From NCBI GenBank assembly GCA_964493505.1, contig CAZBNP010000019.1, positions 1-64,000 of the forward strand: 64,000 nt of DNA, read 5' to 3'. The position numbers and the translations under genes were made by a program. Below, in pieces: positions 57,586-64,000 of the stretch (position 1 is its first letter; the number at the start of each line of letters is the position of its first letter). Below the pieces are notes generated by a model. It did no database searches. It was not told where the DNA came from and saw only the letters and a list, made by a program, of their open reading frames with translations. Origin of the DNA: Chryseosolibacter sp964493505 (lineage in GTDB: Bacteria; Bacteroidota; Bacteroidia; Cytophagales; Cyclobacteriaceae).

Positions 57586-58149
57586 TCAGTCAATAAACTC
57601 TCGCGCGTGCCCCTTGCCGTCGGAGACTGAGATCGTCCGATACCCTTCAACATTGTTCAGGTTGTAAAGGGCTGCAAAGTCGCCGTTCACTTTCTCGGTT
57701 GACTCGTACAGCAACTTTTTGTTCTCGCCGTAGATGCGGACGGTGAGGAACCTGGAACCCTGATTCGGTACACACAGTACGTACTTGTGTTCGTTGTCGT
57801 TGACGCGCGTCAACTTCGCGGTGAGCGTTCTATCGGGACTTGTGTGCTTTATCTTTTTGCGTTTCACACCATTGTTGTCTGTCAGTTCAATAAAGTAGAT
57901 GCCCGACGGCAACTCAGAAAAATTATAAGGACGCATAAAATCCTCCGTGTTCTGCATCACTTCCCTGTAAATCCGTCGTCCATTCTCATTGTAGATGGCT
58001 ACCTTTACAGTTCCACTTTCTTCACCACGGTAAAAAAGTTTAACGAGTGATCCGTGTTTCACAACCGAGACACCTGTCGGCGATTCAGGCGCCGCATACA
58101 CCTGAACAACAGCCGCCAGCATAACAACCAGTACCAAAAATTTTTTCAT
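57586..58149 (-). CDS. secreted protein with two sorting-domain-like beta modules
   Basis: A 187-residue exported protein with a signal peptide (1-19, VQVYAAP). Two similar beta-sandwich modules follow: VKVAIYNENGRRIYREVM...FNFSEL-type segment with SELPSGIYFIELTDNNG (about 45-95), then LTVRIYGENKKLLYESTEKVNG...YRTISVSDGKG (about 130-185). Each resembles the core of T9SS type A sorting domains (strand, N-G turn, L-P-x-G-I-Y-F strand), but the protein ends in HAREFID and not in the usual K-x-x-K motif, so it may be a free-standing secreted adhesin-like module. Family not recognised with certainty. Confidence 0.65.
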   Translation of the reverse strand: MKKFLVLVVMLAAVVQVYAAPESPTGVSVVKHGSLVKLFYRGEESGTVKVAIYNENGRRIYREVMQNTEDFMRPYNFSELPSGIYFIELTDNNGVKRKKIKHTSPDRTLTAKLTRVNDNEHKYVLCVPNQGSRFLTVRIYGENKKLLYESTEKVNGDFAALYNLNNVEGYRTISVSDGKGHAREFID

Positions 58150-58343
58150 AAGGTTTGTATTTGATTATGCTCATAAGACGGCGCGTTGCAATCGTTAGTT
58201 GCGCGTGAAATGAAATATAGATCAAATAATTGTGTAACCTTTTTTCGATACCCCAAACCACGCGATGCATAGAAGATCCTCTATCACTGATGTGACGCGA
58301 GTGACCTCAAACGTAAAGTGATTGTGAAAAGTTGGAAAGAAAA

Positions 58344-58877
58344 TTAATACTTCACCAGGAAATCCGGAGTCATACCGAACCGCTTCTCGATCTTGCCAGC
58401 GCCGGGCAGGAAACTCAGGTTGATCAGAAATGAAAACGCGACGATCTCGGCGTCAAACGACTTCACCAAATCACCTGCCGCGCAAGACGTGCCACCCGTA
58501 GCCAGCACGTCATCATGCACGATCACACGGCTCCCCTTGCTGAATGCATCGACGTGGATCTCAATCTCCGCTGAGCTATATTCAAGTTCAAAACGTTGAG
58601 TACGGGATTGAAAGGGCAGCTTGCCCGCTTTGCGAACCGGCACAAAACTACATCCGAGTTCATACGCCAGCGCCGCCCCGAAGATGAAGCCACGTGCTTC
58701 AACGCCAGCCACGGCATTAACGTTGCGGTCCCGGTAAAGATCGGCCATGTGTTTTACGATCTGCCGCGACAACTGAGGGTTGGCAAGTACAGGAGTAATG
58801 TCTTTGAAGACCACTCCGGCTTTCGGGTAGTCGGAAATATTGCGAATAGTGGATTTGATTTCATCGGTCAAAGACAT
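58344..58877 (-). CDS. apt: adenine phosphoribosyltransferase
   Basis: A 177-residue type I phosphoribosyltransferase. The PRPP-binding loop is VIVHDDVLATGGTSCAA (about 117-133), the adenine-pocket/specificity segment is GVEARGFIFGAALAYELG (about 58-75), and VPVRKAGKLPFQ follows. It salvages adenine to AMP in the cytoplasm. Length and motifs are standard. It is a single gene. Confidence 0.96.
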   Translation of the reverse strand: MSLTDEIKSTIRNISDYPKAGVVFKDITPVLANPQLSRQIVKHMADLYRDRNVNAVAGVEARGFIFGAALAYELGCSFVPVRKAGKLPFQSRTQRFELEYSSAEIEIHVDAFSKGSRVIVHDDVLATGGTSCAAGDLVKSFDAEIVAFSFLINLSFLPGAGKIEKRFGMTPDFLVKY

Positions 58878-58987
58878 AGTGGTATTCTTTATTTAAATGG
58901 TAGGCGCACAACGGGTACCCGTGTTACCGGCATCAGTATTAAAAAGTGTTCCCGCAAATTCGCCCGGCGGAGTGATCAAAAACCGGG

Positions 58988-60055
58988 TCATTGTTTCTCG
59001 AACGATTCGACTTTGTCATCAAGGTTGCTGCCAAAGACGGGAAAGCTTATTCTGAGCAGTGCATAGAATGATCTTCCTTCGATACTTGGGCGGTAGCCAA
59101 TTTCCCCTCCATAAGACCAGCTAAACGACCTGTTGAACCGGCCATCGATACCGGCTCTCGCTCCAAACGACCGGAGTTTAATCGGGTCGACGGAATATAC
59201 CCGGGTTTCCGGCGCGGTAGCTCCGGCAGGCGTTGCGGTGTAGACAATGTCATCCACACTCATGGAAGGCGAGTAGATAAGATCAAAGAAAACCGTGAAC
59301 ATCAGATCGTCCACTCCTTCTTCATAGTTGTCAAAGTTAATAGCCACATTGCGTACCCACGACATCGACCCGCCGAGGTAGACATTTGTTGATGCAATAT
59401 TGGAAAAGACATTGAGCGGACGTTCGCGACCGGCTCGCTCAAACGTCAGCGGGAGTCCGTTACCCTCCGGATCTTTCAGATCATTGTTGGTCAGGCCCTG
59501 GGTGCTGATGGCCCTGGTGAGATCCGTAGAACTCTTCCAGAGGAGAGTACCTCCCCGCAGCCCATAGATCTTTCTGACCTTCGCGGGAACCTCGGCAGAC
59601 AGCGGCACCCGCGACGCCCATCGGTTGCCTTTGTAACTCTTTCTATATAGGATCATCTTGGTTTTCGAATTCTCTTCAAAGTCGCGGAGGTGATAGGTGG
59701 CACCAAACTCAAAATAATTGAAGACCTGCGCACGATTGTCGAGTTCACTGTTGTCGAGCGCCAGGTCCCGGCTGAAATCGTAGAACTTCCGGCTATAAGA
59801 CTTCCTGAACTGGGCTCGGAAATCGGCCTTATCCCGGTAATAATACAGGGCTTCCAGGCCGAATCCGGCGTTGACATTGGTCGCGAAAAGCTCACCATAA
59901 AGGGGCTGGACACCGATAAAAAGCTTGTTTACAGCATAGGGTTCGTCATAGATCTGCTCGAACGTAACGGCAGTCTTGTCAGGACGGCTCTGTGCAAAAA
60001 GGCAGCTCTGAATGGCTGCGAACACAGGCAACAGGACGAAAAAAATTCTTTTCAT
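58988..60055 (-). CDS. predicted outer membrane protein of unknown function
   Basis: A 355-residue exported protein with a signal peptide (1-22, QSCLFAQ) and alternating aromatic strands over most of its length (GFGLEALYYYRDKADFRAQF, VFNYFEFGATYHL, TNVYLGGSMSWVRNVAINF, MFTVFFDLIYSP, FSWSYGGEIGYRP, SFYALLRISFPVFG), the pattern of an outer membrane beta barrel. No named family is recognised and there is no TonB box or plug. A signal-peptidase cleavage near residue 22 is expected; the cysteine at 18 is not in a convincing lipobox. Confidence 0.65.
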   Translation of the reverse strand: MKRIFFVLLPVFAAIQSCLFAQSRPDKTAVTFEQIYDEPYAVNKLFIGVQPLYGELFATNVNAGFGLEALYYYRDKADFRAQFRKSYSRKFYDFSRDLALDNSELDNRAQVFNYFEFGATYHLRDFEENSKTKMILYRKSYKGNRWASRVPLSAEVPAKVRKIYGLRGGTLLWKSSTDLTRAISTQGLTNNDLKDPEGNGLPLTFERAGRERPLNVFSNIASTNVYLGGSMSWVRNVAINFDNYEEGVDDLMFTVFFDLIYSPSMSVDDIVYTATPAGATAPETRVYSVDPIKLRSFGARAGIDGRFNRSFSWSYGGEIGYRPSIEGRSFYALLRISFPVFGSNLDDKVESFEKQ

Positions 60056-60218
60056 AAGTCCAGGTAAGGTGGCATTATAACAGTAAAATTAGCAAAATAT
60101 GCGTAAGAAAATTACTTTTTGAGTTACCTTGCCGGCTTAGTGGAAACAGTATTGCTCTGAGCCTGGACGGTTTTGGCGTAAACTTTTTCTGCCAGAATCG
60201 ATACACTAACCCAAAATC

Positions 60219-60869
60219 ATGTTCGCCGACGTTCAATTCCTGAATATACTAGCCATTTTTGACACGTTTAACCCTGAAACCATCATACAATTTGGCGGGC
60301 TGGGGCTGCTCTTACTTATTATCTTCGCAGAAACGGGGGTCTTCTTTGGCTTCTTCCTCCCGGGCGACTCTCTTCTATTTGTAGCAGGACTTTTAGCCGG
60401 GTCGGAGTACCTGGAAATTAATGTCTGGCTCATGATAGTGCTCCTGATTATCGCCGCGGTATCGGGCTCGCTGGTCGGGTACCTCACCGGACGTTGGGCC
60501 GGGGGCTACCTGATGAATCGAAAAGACAGCTTCTTTTTCAAGAAAAAGTATATCGACATCACACAGGCATTTTACCAGAAGCATGGCATGATGGCCTTTA
60601 TCCTGGGCAGGTTCCTGCCGGTAGTGCGGACATTTGTGACAATACTCGCCGGTATGGCGGGGATTGAATTTGTTAAATTTCTGATTTTCAACTTTTTAGG
60701 AGCTACAATTTGGATTTTTACCATGGTTTTGGCTGGTCACTTCCTCGGCCGCCTTTTCCCGAATATCACCTCCTACCTTGAGCTGATCGTCATCTCGATG
60801 ATTCTCATTTCCGCTATCCCTGTTATTGTGACGTGGTTCAGGAACAGGAAATTATTGGCCAAGGATTAG
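60219..60869 (+). CDS. DedA-family membrane protein
   Basis: A 216-residue DedA/SNARE-associated (VTT) protein with about five membrane helices and the conserved blocks FFGFFLPGDSLLFVAGLLAG (N-terminal re-entrant loop), GSLVGYLTGRWAGG and FILGRFLPVVRTFVTILAGMAG with its essential arginines. DedA proteins act in lipid carrier (undecaprenyl phosphate) recycling and phospholipid translocation across the inner membrane. It is a single gene; the divergent gene on its left encodes the outer membrane protein. Confidence 0.94.
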   Translation: MFADVQFLNILAIFDTFNPETIIQFGGLGLLLLIIFAETGVFFGFFLPGDSLLFVAGLLAGSEYLEINVWLMIVLLIIAAVSGSLVGYLTGRWAGGYLMNRKDSFFFKKKYIDITQAFYQKHGMMAFILGRFLPVVRTFVTILAGMAGIEFVKFLIFNFLGATIWIFTMVLAGHFLGRLFPNITSYLELIVISMILISAIPVIVTWFRNRKLLAKD

Positions 60870-61057
60870 ACTGTAAACTTTTAAAAAAAAGACATATTTG
60901 CCCGGGCGTCCGGAATGCTGATGGCAGATGGAAACCTTAGAATCGTCAAAGAAAATAAAGAATTATTTTGCAGTTCATGTGAAAAACAGGATTTTTAACG
61001 CTCTTTGCTTACTTTTACCAACTAACATTCAACTTAGAAACCTAAATTACTATTAAC

Positions 61058-61879
61058 ATGGCACAAAAACGTGGTGGCTCATTGGGAGAAAGCCTCAGAT
61101 CAACTTTTACAGCAATTGTTATTCCTTTAGAAATTGTCATTGCGGTACTAATTTATTTATATGTTCTTGGAAACCCTGCCAACTTTGAAGGTGGTGACCC
61201 GAACAACCACCCACTTCCCGGCAACTGGTTGGGAATTATTTATAAAGGGCGGATTGTTGTAGCGGGTCTGATCGCACTCTTGCTGATCCTCTTAACTTTC
61301 GCAATTGAGCGTTTCATAACGATCAGCAGCGCCACCGGTCGCGGTAACATCAGGAAATTTGTTTCCAGAGTCCGTGCAATGATCGCCGATGGTAAAATCA
61401 CACAGGCTATTCAGGAATGCGATCGTCAACGCGGTTCCGTTGCGAATGTTGTCAAGGCCGGTTTGCTGAAATTCGATGAACTCTCTGGTAATACTGAACT
61501 GGAACCTGATAAAAAAGTGTTGTTAGTTCAAAAGGACATCGAAGAGACCACTCAGTTGGAAATGCCGATGCTTGAGCGCAACCTCGTAATCATTGCGACA
61601 ATTGCGTCAGTAGCAACACTCATGGGTCTGTTGGGAACAGTTACAGGTATGATCGCCGCCTTTACTGCGATGGCAACTTCAGGTGCTCCTGATGCGGTAG
61701 CGCTTGCGAACGGTATTTCCGAGGCCCTTATCAACACGGCACTCGGTGTGGGTACATCGGCTCTTGCGATCATCTTCTATAACTATTTCACTAGCAAGAT
61801 CGATGCGCTGACATACGGAATTGACGAAGCATCATACAGCATCATTCAGAATTTCACTGCCCGCTCCGGCAAGGAGTGA
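61058..61879 (+). CDS. exbB: ExbB/TolQ-type proton channel protein
   Basis: A 273-residue MotA/TolQ/ExbB protein. Three membrane helices are visible: IVIPLEIVIAVLIYLYVL (near 22-40), VVAGLIALLLILLTFAIERFI (66-88), and the long late pair VIIATIASVATLMGLLGTVTGMIAAF and LALANG...LINTALGVGTSALAIIFYNYF with the conserved GLLGTVTGM loop. With ExbD it uses the proton motive force to energise TonB. The extra N-terminal helix is typical of Bacteroidota ExbB. First gene of exbB-exbD-exbD-tonB. Confidence 0.94.
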   Translation: MAQKRGGSLGESLRSTFTAIVIPLEIVIAVLIYLYVLGNPANFEGGDPNNHPLPGNWLGIIYKGRIVVAGLIALLLILLTFAIERFITISSATGRGNIRKFVSRVRAMIADGKITQAIQECDRQRGSVANVVKAGLLKFDELSGNTELEPDKKVLLVQKDIEETTQLEMPMLERNLVIIATIASVATLMGLLGTVTGMIAAFTAMATSGAPDAVALANGISEALINTALGVGTSALAIIFYNYFTSKIDALTYGIDEASYSIIQNFTARSGKE

Positions 61880-61897
61880 AAGCATAATTGAACGATA

Positions 61898-62494
61898 ATG
61901 GGAAAAATTAAAGTAAACAGGACTCCGCCTTCGCTTGACATGACCCCGATGGTCGACCTGGCATTCTTGCTTGTCACATTCTTCATGTTGACGACAACGT
62001 TTGCTCCGGATGAGCCTGTGGTGGTGGATATTCCAAAATCGGTTTCGGAAATCATTCTTCCGGACAGAGACAGGATCATTATCAGCATCGCTGACGATGG
62101 TCGGGTTTTCTTCGATATGGACAACAAAAACCACCGCGCTCAAATGCTGAGGCTGATGGGCGACAAGTACGGTGTCGCGTTCACAGACGAACAGATAGCT
62201 AGCTTCTCGATCCTGACCGGCTTCGGAGTTCCGCTGGGAACTCTTCCGCAGTTTCTGGACCTGAGCTCGGAAGAACGAAGGTCTGTGCAGCAACCCGGCA
62301 TTCCCGCCGACTCGGCAAACAATGAACTCGCCGACTGGGTTGTGTACGCACGGATCAGTAATCCGATGGTGAGAATAGCGATAAAAGGCGACCGCGATAC
62401 TAACTACAAAGTGGTGCAGCGTGTGATAAATACGCTGATTGACCGCAAGGTTTTGCGATTCAACCTTATTACATCACTGGAACAAGAAGTTTAA
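61898..62494 (+). CDS. exbD: ExbD/TolR-type protein 1
   Basis: A 198-residue biopolymer transport protein with one membrane helix (MVDLAFLLVTFFMLTTTF, about 17-35) carrying the essential aspartate (D19 in MTPMVDLAF), then a periplasmic domain. It contains an extra loop (EEIASFSILTGFGVPLG-like segment) that makes it longer than the second copy. It converts proton flow into a conformational change in TonB. It starts 18 bp after exbB. Two ExbD paralogues in a row are standard for Bacteroidota. Confidence 0.92.
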   Translation: MGKIKVNRTPPSLDMTPMVDLAFLLVTFFMLTTTFAPDEPVVVDIPKSVSEIILPDRDRIIISIADDGRVFFDMDNKNHRAQMLRLMGDKYGVAFTDEQIASFSILTGFGVPLGTLPQFLDLSSEERRSVQQPGIPADSANNELADWVVYARISNPMVRIAIKGDRDTNYKVVQRVINTLIDRKVLRFNLITSLEQEV

Positions 62495-62512
62495 CGTTTA
62501 AGTTATAAACAC

Positions 62513-63046
62513 ATGGCAGAAGTACAGCAAGGTGGTGGCGACAGCAAGAAGGGCGGTAAGGTTCGTGCGAAAAAGATGTCAACGAAGATCGATATGACGC
62601 CAATGGTCGACTTGGCGTTTCTTCTCCTGACGTTCTTCCTCCTTACCACGACTTTCAATAAGCCGAAGACCATGGAGGTCAACATGCCTGATAAGGTAGA
62701 CGATGAGACCCAGCAGACCAAGATCAATGAACGAGATATTCTGAATCTTGTGCTTGCCGAAAACGACAAGATATTCTATTGGGTCGGGCTCGAACCGCCA
62801 ATTAATGAAACGAATTATTCGAAAGACGGTATCAGGAAGGTGGTATTGGAACACACGCGCGCGAATCCCAAAATGATGGTGCTCATCAAGCCAAAAGATG
62901 AGTCCCGCTACGAGAATATGGTGAATATCCTCGATGAGATGGATATCACCGACACGAAAAGATACGCGATTGTGGACTATACTCCGGATGATACGGCAAT
63001 CATCACGGGAAACATCCCGGTTGAGGAAGTGACGCAGGAACAATAA
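62513..63046 (+). CDS. exbD: ExbD/TolR-type protein 2
   Basis: A 177-residue second ExbD with a basic cytoplasmic N-terminus (SKKGGKVRAKKMSTKIDM), the membrane helix MVDLAFLLLTFFLLTTTF containing the essential aspartate, and a periplasmic part ending in an acidic tail. It is clearly paralogous to the preceding gene (identical TPMVDLAFLL core) but diverges after the helix, so a mixed ExbD dimer is plausible. It starts 18 bp after the first copy. Confidence 0.93.
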   Translation: MAEVQQGGGDSKKGGKVRAKKMSTKIDMTPMVDLAFLLLTFFLLTTTFNKPKTMEVNMPDKVDDETQQTKINERDILNLVLAENDKIFYWVGLEPPINETNYSKDGIRKVVLEHTRANPKMMVLIKPKDESRYENMVNILDEMDITDTKRYAIVDYTPDDTAIITGNIPVEEVTQEQ

Positions 63047-63099
63047 TTTTTTATGGAATTTCTGTTCCCTGGGCATCATCTAGAAGAAAATAAGAAATT

Positions 63100-63891
63100 A
63101 TGAAAGCATCAAGCAACACTATGGCACCCCGTTGGGAAGACATAGTCTTCGAAAACCGCAATAAGGCCTACGGCGCGTACGCGCTTAGAACCATCTATTC
63201 GAAGAATGTTATTGTAGGTGTCTTGATCACACTGGTGATTATGGCACTGGTGTTCTATTCATCGGATATAATGGCGCTCTTCAAAAAAGAAGAGATAGTG
63301 GAAAAAGCTCCGCCGAGAAAGCTGGTTTACACCGAGCTTTCGGCGCCACCGCCGATAGACAAACCGAAGCCACCGCCACCACAGGTGCAGTTGCCAAAAC
63401 TGCAAAAGGTGATCAAATTCGTTCCGCCGAAGGTTGTGAAGGAAGAAGTCGTTGAGGAAATACCCACGATTGAAGAAATCAAACAACACGAGGTAGCGGC
63501 AGTGGCCATTGAAGGACCGACAGAGATCGTATTTGACGAGCCTGTTGCAGAAGTGGTTGTCGAGGAGGATGAAAACAAAATCTTCACCGTGGTTGAACAA
63601 CAGCCCGAGTTTGAGGGTGGATACGCAGCCATGATGGCGTTTATTAAGAAGAACATGAGATACCCGGCCAGTGCTCGCCGTATGGGTGTTGATGGTACTG
63701 TTTACGTCAGCTTCGTAGTGAGTAAAGACGGTACAATCAGCGAGGTAAAAACCATCCGCGGTATCAGCGCCGACTGTGATCAGGAAGCTATGCGCGTTGT
63801 CTCTATGATGCCGCCGTGGAAGCCTGGAAAACAAAATGGCAAACCCGTATTCGTGAGATTTGTACTTCCGATCAAGTTCCAACTAAATTAG
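63100..63891 (+). CDS. tonB: TonB energy transducer
   Basis: A 263-residue TonB. It has a cytoplasmic segment with WEDIVFENRNKAYGAYALR (a motif of Bacteroidota TonB proteins), one membrane helix (VIVGVLITLVIMALVFYS, about 35-53), a periplasmic spacer with Pro/Lys/Val/Glu-rich repeats (APPPIDKPKPPPPQVQLPK; then EEVVEEIPTIEEIK), and the TonB C-terminal domain (about 180-263: EFEGGYAAMMAFIKKNMRYP, GTVYVSFVVSKDGTISEVKTIRG, PPWKPGKQNGKPV). It carries energy from ExbBD to outer membrane receptors. It starts 53 bp after the second exbD. Confidence 0.95.
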   Translation: MKASSNTMAPRWEDIVFENRNKAYGAYALRTIYSKNVIVGVLITLVIMALVFYSSDIMALFKKEEIVEKAPPRKLVYTELSAPPPIDKPKPPPPQVQLPKLQKVIKFVPPKVVKEEVVEEIPTIEEIKQHEVAAVAIEGPTEIVFDEPVAEVVVEEDENKIFTVVEQQPEFEGGYAAMMAFIKKNMRYPASARRMGVDGTVYVSFVVSKDGTISEVKTIRGISADCDQEAMRVVSMMPPWKPGKQNGKPVFVRFVLPIKFQLN

Positions 63892-63893
63892 CA

Positions 63894-64000
63894 TTGGAAG
63901 ATCAAGGCGAAGATCGGAAACTCGATGTAGCGAAAGCGGTCGGACGGATCTTTGGAGTAATAATGGTTGTACTGTATTTCATACTCGGTACAACCTTTAT
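63894..64000 (+). CDS. start of a small membrane protein after tonB (cut by window edge)
   Basis: A frame open to the right edge begins with TTG at 63894, two bases after the tonB stop, and reads a charged N-terminus (LEDQGEDRKLDVAKAVGRIF) then a membrane helix (GVIMVVLYFILGTTFI). Its close packing behind tonB suggests it belongs to the exb-ton operon. In related Bacteroidota a small membrane protein or a phosphate-binding PstS-like protein follows tonB. Start codon and full length cannot be judged from 107 bases. Confidence 0.5.
   Translation, partial: MEDQGEDRKLDVAKAVGRIFGVIMVVLYFILGTTF

Overview
The window is a chromosomal segment of a member of the Bacteroidota, most likely order Cytophagales. 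The evidence is type IX secretion (T9SS) genes and C-terminal sorting domains, a DnaE polymerase fused to a DnaQ-like exonuclease, paired ExbD genes next to TonB, an AddAB-type helicase-nuclease, a PadR-PspC pair, and promoter boxes of the Bacteroidota TAnnTTTG type. Base composition looks even (GC near half by eye) and gene density is high. I see no rRNA, tRNA, CRISPR array, prophage or complete insertion sequence. The only mobile-element-like sequence is the 3' part of an Rpn-family nuclease/transposase gene at the left edge.

Layout. 1-398: Rpn-type partial gene. 424-5778 (minus): six genes in one direction, DUF4905-like, LysM/RlpA-like, OmpA-like, then an ABC ATPase, an FtsX-type permease and a small secreted cysteine-containing protein; the last three resemble zinc-linked ABC clusters of other bacteria. 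5828-7747 (plus): NfeD-type membrane protease and SlyD, closed by a terminator. 7817-12709 (minus): a very large C25 (gingipain/PorU-type) peptidase with its own sorting domain. 12751-18462 (plus): tandem repeats, a sulfotransferase, PadR with a clear candidate operator, a double-PspC membrane protein, and an ECF sigma / candidate anti-sigma / outer membrane protein operon. 18832-20576: a TetR regulator behind three small inverted repeats, and two unknown genes.

20569-25872 (minus): DEAD-box RNA helicase and sdhCAB (complex II). 26033-26143 (minus): a 36-residue membrane ORF. 26408-31043 (plus): dnaE and thioredoxin. 31092-32163 (minus): YkgJ-type and DUF6265-like proteins. 32258-38522 (minus): AddB-like and AddA-like recombination nuclease-helicases. 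38677-44109 (plus): a secreted TPR-CHAT protease and a BON protein. 44202-46274 (minus): rpoN and a PAP2-like membrane protein. 46501-50333: asnS, a Usp protein, a PLP-dependent aldolase, and a tiny T9SS-sorted protein. 50451-54775 (minus): nnr (NAD(P)HX repair) and nuoABCD only. 54848-60055 (minus): SUI1, a J-domain protein, Usp, DUF456, a secreted protein, apt and an outer membrane protein. 60219-64000 (plus): DedA, then exbB-exbD-exbD-tonB and the start of another membrane protein.

Most of the window is housekeeping: respiratory entry (complex II and part of complex I), replication and recombination, translation and energised outer-membrane transport. The parts most worth a second look are the secreted TPR-CHAT protease, the Zrg-like ABC cluster, the PadR/PspC operator, the sorting-domain-only protein, the short membrane ORF and the split nuo cluster. 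Assignments rest on reading motifs by eye; no database search was run.
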